In this document: positions 1 through 10,861 of the stretch, piece after piece
Layout: each line of letters starts with the position of its first letter
Numbering within the stretch: the first letter of the stretch is position 1
Origin: Entomortierella parvispora
Taxonomy: Eukaryota; Mortierellomycota; Mortierellomycetes; Mortierellales; Mortierellaceae
DNA: 64,000 nucleotides
Assembly (NCBI GenBank): GCA_963573315.1
Contig: OY752143.1
Span: 1,860,001-1,924,000 of the forward strand
Reading direction: 5' to 3'
Notes under the pieces: generated by a model
The model's input: the letters and a program-made list of their open reading frames with translations, nothing else
Database searches by the model: none
Told to the model about the DNA's origin: nothing
Translations under genes and position numbers: made by a program

Positions 1-1
1 C

Positions 2-103
2 CGCAACGACAATGCGCGCACTAGACATCCCAGGAACGAGTCGCAAGCCGGAACCTCGTCGTCCGCTCGCGGATCAGGCAGTGGCTCTAACAGCAACGGC
101 ATC

Positions 104-152
<49 letters not shown>

Positions 153-3100
153 GACGGCAAAGAGATCGAAAGGGCGATCTTGGAGGCCGTACATTCCCAG
201 CTCAGAATCATAGTCAGCCCGAAGAGTCGAGCTCCTCTTCGCAAAAGATCCCCCCTCGACCCCGGCCTGCAAAGAAGTTTGTCCACACAGTGGAAGAGGA
301 CCGCGATCTCCTAGCTGCGCTCACTGCGGGGCTTAGCAACTCGACTTACGACTGCATGGTGTGCTGGGATGTTATTCGACCAGCCCACAAGATCTGGAAC
401 TGTCAAGTCTGTTGGGCTGCCTTCCATCTGGACTGTCTGTCAACTTGGGCCAAGAAGTCGTCAGAGGGTAGGAAGGCATTTCTGCAATAACTGTCCATAG
501 ATAGCTATGGATTTGATACTTACCACAATTTTGTTCCATTTATTAAGACTCTGGTGGTACGACCCAAGCTGGATGGAGATGCCCAGGATGCCAAAATACC
601 CAGGTCTCTATTCCCAAGGAATATAGCTGCTTCTGTGGAAAGGTCAATAATCCCGATTTCAATCGATACCTTACCCCTCATTCCTGTGGGGAGCTTTGTG
701 GTCGCTCTCGCGACTGCCCTCACCCCTGCAACATGTAAGAAGACAACTCGACGTTCTTTAGTATTACTGAGTTGAACGCGCCTCTGACTCCTACCTACTT
801 TTAGGCCTTGTCATCCAGGTCCCTGCCCACCTTGCGGGGGTCTTGGCCCTATTCAGTCTTGCCACTGTGGTAATGACTCTTTTCAGCTTCGTTGTGTGGA
901 CACGGACTTTACGTTTCAAACAGGAAAGTCATGCGACAAAGTGTGTGGCGAGCTTCTTGGCTGCGGCAAGCACACCTGTAGCTCTGTATGTCACGCTGGC
1001 CTGTGTCCTCCTTGCGAAGAAACACAGGAACAGAAATGTTATTGTGGAAAGCATGAGCGCACGGCCCGCTGTGGCGACGGCCTGGCAAAGACGACTGTAG
1101 TCGATGGACAAGAGCAGACAGGATACTACCAATGTGCGGATGTGTGCGAAAGGTACGAGATCACAAAGGAGCCTGAAGTTTTACCACGCGTTTCTGGACT
1201 CGTATCTAACTCGTATCTATCACGTTTATCTTTTTATAGGATGCTAGCCTGTGGTCACCATAAATGCACCAAAAAATGTCACTTATTGGACGATGAACCG
1301 GGCCAATGCCCAGCCATGCCTAGCGCCATCACCACCTGTCCATGTGGTTCCAAATCAGTGGATGTTCTACTCAAGGGCCAGCCCCGTACCTCCTGCACGG
1401 ACCCTATCCCTCTCTGTGGCGGACTCTGCAAAAAGGACTTGAAGTGTGGCCACAGGTGTATGCAGAAATGCCATCTGGGGGAGTGTGCTCCCTGCAGAAT
1501 GACAGTCAAGGTCGACTGTCGCTGTGGCGCTACCCAGATTCAACGCGTGTGCTCCGACATGGGACTTTATGGTGACGACTTGCCTACCTGCGACCGCCCT
1601 TGCAGAGGTCTCCGCGCTTGTGGCAAACATCAGTGTACCAACAGGTGCTGCCCTGCCAAAAACCAACCCAAAACGAAGAAGGGCGACTTGGCTGCCCATG
1701 AAGCCCACATCTGCACTCTGGTCTGCGGCAAGAAATTGCAGTGTGGAGTTCACACCTGCGAGATGCTATGCCATAAGGGCCATTGCAACCCCTGCTTGAG
1801 TATGTTCTTGGATTTTGAGTACCATTTTGCTTGTTTATTGTGATTCAGTTCACTTACTGGATTCTTGCTTCATTTTCTCTAGATGCCTCTTTTGACGAGC
1901 TCTCTTGCGCCTGTGGACGTACTGTGCTGTATCCCCCCATCGCATGTGGAACACCCATCCCCAAATGTAGATACACTTGCACCCGACAGCGTGCCTGTGG
2001 ACATGCTTCGCTTTCGAATCACCCCTGTCACCCTGACAGTGAGCCTTGTCCTCCTTGTATCATGTTGGTGGCAAAGCAATGCATGTGCAAAAAGTCAAAG
2101 ATGCCGAATGTTCCCTGCTACAAGAGTAACCCGTCTTGCGGCAAAATCTGTGGACGGCGTTTGGAATGTGGTCTTCATACCTGTAACAAGTCCTGCCACT
2201 CTGGTGAGTGTGCTGTTCCTCCGGAATCGTGCTCTCAACCCTGTCCAAAGGCCCGCAAGAGCTGCGGCCACAAGTGTGGAATCGCTTGCCATGGACAAGA
2301 ACCCTGCCCAGAAGATCAGCCTTGCCAGACCACTGTTCCTTCGAGCTGCAAGTGCGGCCATCTCACCATGGAGTCTGCCTGCAATGCCTCGGCCGAGAAT
2401 CCTTGGGATGGAAAGCCCAGGGTTATCAAGTGTAACGACTATTGCTTGATTGCTGAACGCAACAAGCGAGTTGCCCTTGCTTTGGACATTGACGACACTG
2501 TTGAAAAGTAAGTATTCCCAGGAATATTACTATTGTCAATGTACAGAGAGAATTGATTGCTAATCGCTCTTGTTTTTCTTGATGGAAATAGGGGACCTCG
2601 CATCCCTGACTATGACGACTACGTCTTGGACTACGCCACGGCCAACATGGAGTTTACACTCAAGATGGAGAAGCAGCTTGCAGAGTGGGTCGCTGACACT
2701 TCCAAGCCAATTCTGTACCTGCCTCCTATGAAGGGCCACCGTCGCAAGTTTGTCCACGAGCTTGCAGCTCATTACGATGTAACGTCGGAAAGTGTGGATG
2801 TTGAGCCTTACCGCAGCGTTACCATCCGCAGAAACTTGAATACCTCGGTCCCTGACTTGTTGGCGTCGCAGGCATGCCGCCAAAAGCGTACTCCCGGCAT
2901 GGCTTCAAGTGGCGGCTTGGAGCAACTCCGAAAGACAAGCGTCAGGGATCCTGTGAATGCCATTTATCTCCATGATCTCGCGTTTGGCTTGACGAGGTCC
3001 GAGCTGGCCTCTCAACTAGCTCCTGTCTTTGGCAACATCAAGTATGGTATTCGTTGGTTGACAGATGACGATGCCGTGCTTGTCCCTCACCCGGGCTCTC

Positions 3101-3837
3101 TGCAGATGGATGAACTCGAGGCTGTTCTTGTCCGCCTTCGAACGGGTATCAAGGCCGTGGTTGCCAAGAGCAGTCTTTGTGAACGGGTCGAGCTTTGCTG
3201 GGTCAACAAGGAAGGAGATGTGGTTAGTCATACCAGCGTTGGAGGGCCTCAGGCGAAGCGATTCTTTAACGCGAGCACGGGAAGCCAACTTTTGAAGAAG
3301 CCAGCAGCGCCGACAATTGCCAATGCGTTTGCATTGTTGGACGATGATGAGCGCATTGCGGCTGCGAAGAGGGCGGAAGAGGAGCGCATCCTCAAGGCCA
3401 AGGAAGCTGCAGGAACTCTTAGCATGGACGCTTGGGAAGAAGCTAGCTCGTCGAGCCCATCGGTTCCTGTACACACCCACTCCACTGAAATGAAGGTCTC
3501 GCGTCCTTCCTCGGCTCAGAGTGGCTCACATGCGGATGGATTTTCCGAGACGACGGAGGACTTGACCAAGTTTGTCGTTGTTGAGTCTGGAGAGTTCACC
3601 GGAGAAGTCGTGGATGACTGGCAAGAGCTCTTGGACGATGACGATGAAGAGACAGCAAAAGAAACCACCAAGAAGGAGGAAGAACAAACATCGGTGCAGA
3701 CTCAGGGCGAGTCTGGCGCCACAGAGACAAAGGAGGTGGCTAGCAAGAACAGCAGTGACGACGAGGCTGTTCTTGTTGAGGCGGTCGAGCTTTCTCAGGA
3801 GGAGAGCCAGGAAGAAGCAACTGAAAAATCGGTGTGA
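2..3837 (+). CDS. NFX1: NF-X1-type zinc-finger protein (FAP1/NFX1 family), 5' truncated
   Basis: Six exons read in one frame: 2-467, 569-734, 805-1152, 1240-1799, 1883-2507 and 2592-3837, giving 1136 residues without the true start, which lies left of the window. In order: a run of about 16 Asn from an AAC repeat (nt 104-151), a RING/PHD-like Cys-His finger (about residues 115-175, CMVCWDVI...HLDCL), a long series of NF-X1 fingers (C-G-x-H-x-C-x3-C-H), an R3H domain near residues 750-815, an RRM-like segment starting DPVNAIYLHDLAFG, and an acidic Glu-rich tail. Family members are nuclear regulators or E3-like factors; yeast Fap1 binds FKBP12. All exon phases agree, so the gene looks intact apart from the cut. 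Identification is firm; the role is inferred from the family. Confidence 0.93.
104..151 (+). repeat. AAC trinucleotide repeat coding poly-Asn
   Basis: About 16 AAC units in frame inside the first visible exon of the NF-X1 gene. They encode an asparagine run, and the antisense reading gives poly-Val, which is a shadow. Confidence 0.95.
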
Positions 3838-3857
3838 AAACTATCTTGGAGAATCAA

Positions 3858-3866
3858 ATTGCCACC
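3858..3866 (-). promoter_or_regulatory. possible PACE-like proteasome element
   Basis: The minus strand reads GGTGGCAAT, one mismatch from the Rpn4 proteasome element GGTGGCAAA known from yeasts. It lies about 280 bp upstream of the PRE1 start but only 20 bp after the NF-X1 stop codon. A single 9-mer can arise by chance and no second copy was seen near PRE7, so this is suggestive only. Confidence 0.2.
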
Positions 3867-4146
3867 AAAATAAAATAACTGTGACTGGAAATAAGCAATA
3901 TGTTACTGCGGGAGGAAATAGAGCCACGCACTTGGGGGGAACGCGCACGCGTCGAGAGAAGGGGGCGGCAAGCAAGCAGTCATTACATTCATTATTCTCA
4001 TTTCTGCATTGTTCCTTTTTCATCCCTTCAGCACTTTCACCCCCTCGAGAACCAAGGACCGACTCAACAAAGCCAGCCCAGTCCCCGCCGCACGACCGAA
4101 AGCAAACGACACTACACTCCAAAGACATTGAATTTATTACAGGCAA

Positions 4147-4857
4147 ATGGACACCCTCTTTGGCATCACAGGCAAGGACTTTGTCATCACGGCATATGAT
4201 TCCAAGGCCGTGGCATCGATCACGCTCATGAAGATTGGCGAGGACAAGTCGCGCGAGCTCAACCCACATACGCTCATGCTCTTCTCTGGCGAACCCGGTG
4301 ACGGCGTCCACTTTTCGGAATATATCGAGCGTAATATCAAGCTGTACGGGATCCGTAATGCGATCGAGCTTAGTCCCAGGGCCGTCTCTAGCTTTGCTAG
4401 ACGTGAACTCGCAGACAGCTTGCGTAGCAGGGTAAGTCTGAGAGAGCTATTCTTTCTTTGTATTTTCTTGCTTGCTTGCTTGCTAACTGTCATCTAACCA
4501 ATTGCCGTTGGTTTTTATTCTTTCTTTTTCTTTTTTTATCCATTTTGGTTGTTATAGAAACCATATTCGGTCAACTTGTTGATTGCAGGATACGACACAA
4601 AGACGTCGACCCCAGCTCTGTACTGGTTGGACCACTTGGCGTCGTTGGCTGAGGTGCCATTTGCAGCCCATGGTTACGGTGCTTACTACTGTCTATCGCT
4701 CCTGGATCGGTACCATCGCGCCGACATCACGGAGGAGGAAGGTGTCAAGTTGATGCAAAAGTGTATCGGCGAATTGAGATCTCGTATGATCTTGAACATG
4801 CCCGACTTTGTTGCCAAGATTGTCAACAAGGATGGTATCCGTATCGTTCAGATTTAA
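4147..4857 (+). CDS. PRE1: 20S proteasome subunit beta-4 (PSMB2/Pre1)
   Basis: Two exons, 4147-4431 and 4558-4857, separated by a 126-nt intron, encode 194 residues, close to the usual 195-200 for this subunit. The protein starts MDTLFGITGKDFV and lacks a catalytic Thr1 and propeptide, as expected of the non-catalytic beta-4 ring subunit. Further family marks are FSGEPGDGVHFSEYIERN and the C-terminal FVAKIVNKDGIRIVQI. It is part of the 20S core in nucleus and cytosol. The start is the only ATG giving the canonical N-terminus. Transcription is towards the convergent GNAT gene. Confidence 0.97.
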
Positions 4858-5587
4858 ATAGGAGAATATCCATACCTCATTTTCCTCCAAGACAACAAAA
4901 AAAGGGCACAGGGTGTGGGGAAAAAGGGGAACGAGTCGGATTCGAAGAGTGTAGGATGTCTACCCTTAGACAATGACCGAGGACTTTCTTTTGACCAGAC
5001 ACCAAGATACTTTACGAAAACAGAAGAAATAAATATAAAAAAGAGGGATCATCCTGTCATTGGTTCCCCTGAACTTCTCTTGTCTAGTATTGAAGAGAGT
5101 GAGTGAGTGAGTGAGTGAGTGAATAAGAAAGAACAGGGTAACAGGGTGCGAATCTATTGCCGTTTACCCATGTTAAGAAAGGAAAAGGCTCAAGGGAAAG
5201 AGAAGAAGAGAATCGAACGATTAGAATGCACTTGAAGAATCGATCCTCAATGCTTTTTATTACACCACCAAAAGAAAGGTCGAGTAGTTGTTGACTCTTC
5301 TACTACCAAGACCCGGGGTATATTCACTTGGCCTCAGTCTTTGAACTCTAGACGGACAAAAAGAGGGGTATCCTGATGGCAGTCGGATATTGTAGTCCTC
5401 ATGAAGCTACAGGCAGATCTATCCTTGGCTTGACCATTGAAAGACAAGACGATGAATGGATGGCGCGATACAAGGTCGCCGACAAGTCTGCTTGTGGAAT
5501 TCGGGATCCATTCCCATGGTCCAACCTGCTGGATTCGGCATATCGATAGATTCAAGAGTAAAACCCGGCACAGATCAAAGCTGTCTC
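4858..5587. other. convergent 3' intergenic region with GAGT microsatellite
   Basis: This region separates the ends of PRE1 and the GNAT gene. It holds an interrupted A-rich stretch and a GAGT tetranucleotide repeat at 5097-5122. No coding region is supported. Confidence 0.7.
5097..5122. repeat. GAGT tetranucleotide microsatellite
   Basis: About 6.5 tandem copies of GAGT in the convergent intergenic region between PRE1 and the GNAT gene. Confidence 0.95.
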
Positions 5588-6097
5588 TCATGGTGTCCAG
5601 ACAAGGCGACCGGTAACAGTGTCCATGACAAAGTCCAGACCCTCAAAAAACTCTGCTGGCGAGTCATGCTTGTGGACGGTTGAAAAAGTGGTGGTCAAGA
5701 TCTGGATCGAGCGACATTTATGATCGACGACCATGTCCTGTTGCAGAGCCCTCAGAGCGCGGGTTCCAAAGCCCAGTCCTTGACTTCTCCAATCAATCAT
5801 AAAGTTGAGGAGGAGATAGCGTCCCTTCTCGTCGGCCTTGCTGTCGTCTGGAGACCCTGAAGCAAGGGAGGAGGGTGAAAGCGACTGGAGACGGATAAAG
5901 CCCACAGGGTTGCTGTCGGCGTAGACGGCGCGGACAATGGAATGTAGGCTGTGGAACTGATGCTCGCAAAGGGAATGGAGATTGGCCGGAGCGATCTTTT
6001 CCTGATCCCTGTTGACGGTGAGAGCGGCGACCTGTTCCCAGTTGTGGATGGTGATGTCGCGGATGGAGATGCTTGACCTGCGCGAGGGGAGTTCCAT
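5588..6097 (-). CDS. GNAT-family N-acetyltransferase
   Basis: Single exon of 169 residues. The start is the ATG reading MELPSRRSSISIRDI; the frame upstream is low-complexity and unlikely to be coding. A GNAT fold is supported by the N-terminal strand SISIRDITIHNWEQVAAL, by Ala-Asp-Ser-Asn-Pro-Val-Gly-Phe-Ile in the position of motif D, and by the acetyl-CoA loop RSQGLGFGTRALRAL (motif A, R/Q-x-x-G-x-G). Length and layout resemble SpeG/PaiA-like diamine acetyltransferases, but the substrate cannot be read from sequence. It faces PRE1 tail to tail and is divergent from the DHHC gene. Probably cytosolic, with no signal peptide. Confidence 0.8.
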   Translation of the reverse strand: MELPSRRSSISIRDITIHNWEQVAALTVNRDQEKIAPANLHSLCEHQFHSLHSIVRAVYADSNPVGFIRLQSLSPSSLASGSPDDSKADEKGRYLLLNFMIDWRSQGLGFGTRALRALQQDMVVDHKCRSIQILTTTFSTVHKHDSPAEFFEGLDFVMDTVTGRLVWTP

Positions 6098-6415
6098 GCT
6101 GGGTTGATGGAATGGATGGATGGATGGAAGAGAAAAGAAAGAAAGAAAGGAAGGAAGGAAGGAATATCCAATTGATCCGCATGCATACAAAAAAGGGGCG
6201 GTGCAAAGCCCACTTTCGGAACTCTTTTTTTTTTTCTTCATTCTTTCAACTTCGTTCTTTTCTTTTCATTGCTTTTCATTCAATCTCTCATTCCACCGCC
6301 CTTCTTCTCCTCTCTTTCTTCGCTTTCACCCGCCGCATCCTCAGGACATTTGGGAGACTCAGGAATCCCCTTCGCTCTCGTTCCTCTCTTCCTCCTACTC
6401 CTCCTCTCTGGCAGC

Positions 6416-8309
6416 ATGTCGGCTTCAATCGAATTCTCGCCCCTGGCAACAGCCGACCCCGACCTGGAGATGCAGCCTCCGCCTCCCCATCGTCGGCAGC
6501 AAGGACAGCCCGACGACGAAGACCTCGAACCCATCACCACCGCACCCAGACGGCCCTTTCCCAGGAAACCCACGCTTTCAGACAGGGTTGAGAAACTCAC
6601 AGATTCTGCCATCAAGGGACTGGGCCCCATTCTCATCACCGTTGCATTCCTTCTCTTGTCCGTCTGCATCTTTTGCTACTTCACCATCATCATACCCTAT
6701 CACTACACTTGGAACGAAGGTCAAGGATTCTTTGGGAACCTGGGCTACATCTTTAACATGATCTGGTCATTGTACTTGGTTTGGGGAATTATGGCCAATT
6801 ATTACTATGCCGTCAGGACCCCTGCAGGATCCGTCCTGGATGGCGTCAAGAAAGCATCTGTAAGTCTTTTTCTCCGAACAGGATTTCTTCAAGAGCAAGG
6901 AGATCAAAGGAAATCCAAGTATATGATGACCTAATCCTGCTTCTCAATGGATACCTAGAATGAAGCCATGTTCCAGGTCGTCCTTTCGGAAATGGAGAGT
7001 AAGTTGAACTTTTTATAAAAAAAAAATATGACCTGCATCGGAACGACTTTTAGTTGGATCCATTTGACAAACGTTCTCCTATCTGTTATAATTTCTTCCG
7101 CATAGGCTATACCGAGATCCCCCCAACATGCAAGCGATGTAAGGATTGTAGAGGCATACCAGATTCGGGACATGTTTTAACATCGAGAGCAGAGCATCTC
7201 TTAACATTTCCCGTCTTTAAAACGCTCCATGATTAGGCATGTTGCCCAAGCCTGAAAGAACGCATCACTGCAGCGTCTGCAAGAAGTGTGTGTTGAAATA
7301 TGACCATGTAAGGAGAGAAAAGTGGCCTTTGGAGAAAGAACTGCCGTCAGATGAGAAATGCGGAAATCAACTCTTTTAACTTCTTGCTTCTCTGTCCTCA
7401 CTGACTTTATAGCACTGTCCATGGATCCACAACTGCGTTGGTCACTTTAACCATCGCTACTTCCTCATGTTCTTGACCTATCTGTCAACTGCCTGTTTCT
7501 ACTTTGTGATCATGGGCGTCGGTCCATTTTTGTTGGCGGCTGATTTGGACAGCGGGGTAATAATAGTCCCAGGTCTTGCATTGTCTGATATCGTACGAAG
7601 AATGACAATGACGATATTAACGATTGTGTGCAATTGAACAGGATAATTGGCCTTACTGGTTGGATCGATCCTTGATGGCGTTTGCTGAAGTGTTGGCCGT
7701 TGCCATCGGTGTCGCTGTTGGGGGCATGGGCTGCTGGCACTGGTTTCTCGTGAGTGAAAATGGATTTTGATATGTGTTCTTGGCGGACGTTTACATGTGA
7801 GAACTCATTTTGACCCTGCTTTCTAATAGACGCTAACTGCGCAGACGACGCTAGAGCAATACAACAATGCCTACATCAAAAAGATGTGCAAGAAGAGAGG
7901 CGAGACTTTTACCAACATGTATGACTTTGGTATTTTTGGCAATCTCATGGATTTCTTCAACGTTGGACCCAGGGGGTAAGTTCACTCTATTTTGCAAGGA
8001 TATAGAATGGAAGGGGGGATCATTACAGCAATGACTAATCTCGCCATGTTTTTATCCATTACTCCTATACAGACACTAGTAAGTCATTCTGCCCCCCAAA
8101 CGGAACTCTTCAAAGTGCCAGGATCTCTCCGTGCATCTCTCTTTGTCGCTGATTGTGCTAACTTATTTTTCCATTTTTTTTTCCACAGCCCATGGTATAC
8201 CGCGTTTCTTCCTCTTCGTATACCCCCGATTGGTAATGGCAAACGGTTTGAGAGGAGTGGTCGTGGATTTGTCCTGGACTTTGGTGAAGAAGACGACGAC
8301 ATGGTCTAG
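6416..8309 (+). CDS. DHHC palmitoyltransferase (multi-pass membrane S-acyltransferase)
   Basis: Exons 6416-6859, 6959-6998, 7106-7138, 7237-7307, 7413-7556, 7642-7749, 7845 (or 7830)-7975, 8073-8078 and 8189-8309, about 365 residues. Two membrane segments near residues 62-85 and 100-125 precede the zinc-binding cysteine-rich domain CKRCMLPKPERTHHCSVCKKC and the catalytic DHHC-P-W motif, which spans an intron junction (YDH then HCPWIHNCVGHFNH). Two more membrane segments and a TTxE motif (TTLEQYNNAY) follow. It transfers palmitate to cysteines of membrane proteins in the Golgi/ER/vacuole system; ZDHHC16-like features are seen but orthology is not assigned. Odd points are a 6-nt microexon, 40- and 33-nt exons, and tandem acceptors 15 nt apart. 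Confidence 0.93.
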
Positions 8310-8740
8310 AAAACTTGATGAACCAAGACAAACACACAATTGTATAATAAAATTATTTTTGCTTGAATACCGAGGAGGACTTTATAAAGAGCAGGTGTGG
8401 GTTACGTTGCACAGAGGCTTCTCAGACTTTCACAGAATCGCCCTACCATGTTTTCCTCTAAATTACCAAGAAAGCCACAGACGGGTCATCATAGAGCGAA
8501 AATGATAGTCCCAAGGGAGGAGCAGATAGGCACGCCCAACGTTGCAAATGCAGGTGCATGTTCCAGATCCTCCTGAAAACACAGAACTGCCATAACCATG
8601 AGCAGACCGACACTCCAGGCACGCCCAAGGTTGTAAATGCAGGTGCATGTAACAGATCCTCCTGAAAATACAAAGCCGCCACAACCATTGTATTCTGGTG
8701 CCTGGGCAAGTGCCTTTCCTTGTACAAAAAAATATATAAT
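8310..8740. other. convergent 3' intergenic region with a 71-bp direct repeat
   Basis: It lies between the DHHC gene and the coiled-coil gene. The only structure seen is an imperfect direct repeat at 8529-8688, annotated separately. No coding region is supported. Confidence 0.7.
8529..8688. repeat. imperfect 71-bp direct repeat pair
   Basis: Copies at 8529-8599 and 8618-8688 start 89 bp apart and differ at about 9 of 71 positions by eye. Both begin GGCACGCCCAA and end near CAACCAT or TAACCAT. They lie in the probable 3' UTR of the coiled-coil gene on the minus strand. The origin (tandem duplication or element remnant) is not clear. Confidence 0.85.
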
Positions 8741-9811
8741 TTACTGGATATAACGACCACTTTCTCGATCTGTAGGGGGGTATTCCATAACGGGCGAAAG
8801 GGACTCGTCCACGGACGATGGTGACACCGGCACTACTCCTGCGGAAGTGGCAGGTGAGAGGGATTCTTCCATGCGCGATGCGGACAAGGTTGCTTCTGTT
8901 GACGTGTTGGAGGTGGTGGACTTCAGAATGGCTTGGGCCTCTGCTAGGGTCATTGCATCAATGCGCTTTGGGGTATAGTCCATCATAGCCAATTGAACCC
9001 TGATCTCTGCAGAGAGCAAAGACGACAGGGGAGAAGCTGGCAAGGTCATTGACCACGAATGTTGTTCGTCCTTTCCCAGACCCAGTTCCTGCTCGTCCTC
9101 ATGAACAGCCTCTGCGTTTTGGAGATGTTCCGGGCCTCGATATCCAAAAATGGGACGATGCCGCGTCGCCACAAACTTTGTACTTTCTTCTTCTTCTTCA
9201 GAGGCACTAGTGGCGACTGGTTCTTGCATCATCTCTTGTTCATTTTCTTGCCGTGGCGAGCTTGGACTAGGGTCAGCAGCGGCAGTAGCAGCAGTAGTAG
9301 TCGATGCAAAGGCAGCCTTGTTCAATGGCTGCTCTTCCTTGTCCTCGTTCTCTTTGGATTGCTTTTGTTGCAGTAACAGTTGCCGCCGCCGCCGTTCCTG
9401 AAGATCCTGTTCGTAGAGCTGTTGCTGCTTTGATTGTTGCTCCAAAATGGCGTTTCGATGACGGGAGAGTTGCAATTGAAGTTCTGTCTGCTGACGTATC
9501 CTTTGGGATTGCTCCAGTCGGATTTGGTCCTCTAGTCGCGATTCTTGTTTTTGGTGTTGGATTTGTTGGAGTTGTTCAGCAGACATGGGAGGTGGGGGAG
9601 GAGAGAAACAAGTCGAGTCTGCGAGGGCGTAAGGGGCGATGGAAGCCCAGCGGACAGTCAAGGCTGAGAAGAGGTTGGAGACAGGGGCAGTTAAGGAGGA
9701 GGAGGAGGAAGAGGGCAGGAGGAGAAGAGGAGGAGAAGACAAGGGCAAGGACGAAGAAGGCGGGAGAGCAAGTCGCCGTGAAGAGCGCCTCAGAAGGGAG
9801 AGGGAGGCCAT
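8741..9811 (-). CDS. Gln-rich coiled-coil protein with mitochondrial-type N-terminus, function unknown
   Basis: Single exon of 356 residues. The chosen ATG gives MASLSLLRRSSRRLALPPSS, an Arg/Ser/Leu-rich, acid-free start typical of a mitochondrial presequence; a later ATG at the MSAEQLQQIQ segment would give a cytosolic form. A Gln/Arg/Glu-rich coiled coil of about 80 residues follows, rich in QQ and RR heptad-like runs, then a Ser/Thr/Glu-rich disordered part with poly-Glu, and a helix near PKRIDAMTLAEAQAILKST. No family is recognised. Composition-biased but long and free of stops, so probably real. Confidence 0.62.
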   Translation of the reverse strand: MASLSLLRRSSRRLALPPSSSLPLSSPPLLLLPSSSSSSLTAPVSNLFSALTVRWASIAPYALADSTCFSPPPPPMSAEQLQQIQHQKQESRLEDQIRLEQSQRIRQQTELQLQLSRHRNAILEQQSKQQQLYEQDLQERRRRQLLLQQKQSKENEDKEEQPLNKAAFASTTTAATAAADPSPSSPRQENEQEMMQEPVATSASEEEEESTKFVATRHRPIFGYRGPEHLQNAEAVHEDEQELGLGKDEQHSWSMTLPASPLSSLLSAEIRVQLAMMDYTPKRIDAMTLAEAQAILKSTTSNTSTEATLSASRMEESLSPATSAGVVPVSPSSVDESLSPVMEYPPTDRESGRYIQ

Positions 9812-10861
9812 GAGAAGGAGAGATGAGCAGAGGGGAAGAAGAGTCGACAGAGAGGAATGAGTCAAGGACAAGGACAGAAAGAGAAGAAGGAGGAGGAGAA
9901 GAGAGCAGGAGGAATGAGAGGGAAGAAGAGGATGAGGGTAATGTTTGTTGTGTGGAGATGATGTGGAGAGGAGAAGAGAGAAAGAGAAAGAGAGAAAGAT
10001 AACGGACACGGTGCACGGAATGAACGGGTGGACAGGATGCACGGTGGGAAAGACCCCTTTTCGGAGTGGAGGGACACCTATTGCTCTGCACACTTCACTG
10101 CACACTGCACACTGCACACTGCACACTGCACACATATCACACAAGGAAGAAAGGCACGGGACACGCAGCCAATCACCTCGTCTTTCTTGTCTTTTGGGCG
10201 GAGCAAGTCTCTCTCTTCTTGCTCACTATCACTATCAGAGACATAAAACTTAGGGCCAGCACCGCATGTCAAACGCGACCAGGCCCCAAGACGACCTGAC
10301 CTTTTCTTTATCTCTAGTCTATCAATGATGCAAACAAAAAGTGCTATCCACACGTCGCATCAAAAAAGACTACATCTTTGCGGCCCAGTAGCCGCCACCA
10401 TAGAGAAAAAAAACGCGTTCCGATGCCGTTTATCTAAAGTCGTGGTTACCACTTACCCCCCACGCGGTCCTCCCCCGCTCTTCCTCGCGATAGAGAGGTT
10501 ACTGTCCATCATTATCACTGCCACTCGTAAAATGCTGACTCCGTTGCCTTTGTGTGATTTCTCTTACTGTTGGAATCCATTGGCATTTATTGCAGGGTTG
10601 CACTTTGTTTTCATGGAACCGAGGACCATTTGCGTAGATAGAAGCGTATATTTACAAGAGAAAAAGAGGCTCGGTTGTTGTTTGTGAGAGGAGAGGCTGT
10701 GGGCGCTAACGAGATGTGGGCAGCTATTGTTACATCTTGATCAACTTGACAAAAAAAAGAAAGGTTGACAAGAGAAGAAAAAGAAAATATGAGCGACAAA
10801 CAGAACAAACAGAATTAAGTAAGGTAGTATCTCGAAGCAGTTTTGTTTTTTTTTTTTTTTT
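9812..10861. other. intergenic region with heptamer repeat
   Basis: It contains the 5' flank of the coiled-coil gene and the 3' flank of the C2H2 factor. It holds a CACTGCA tandem repeat (10096-10133), purine-rich blocks (9840-10000) and a T-run just before 10862. No coding region is supported. Confidence 0.6.
10096..10133. repeat. CACTGCA heptamer tandem repeat
   Basis: Five perfect copies of CACTGCA plus a partial one, about 285 bp upstream of the coiled-coil gene start. Confidence 0.95.
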
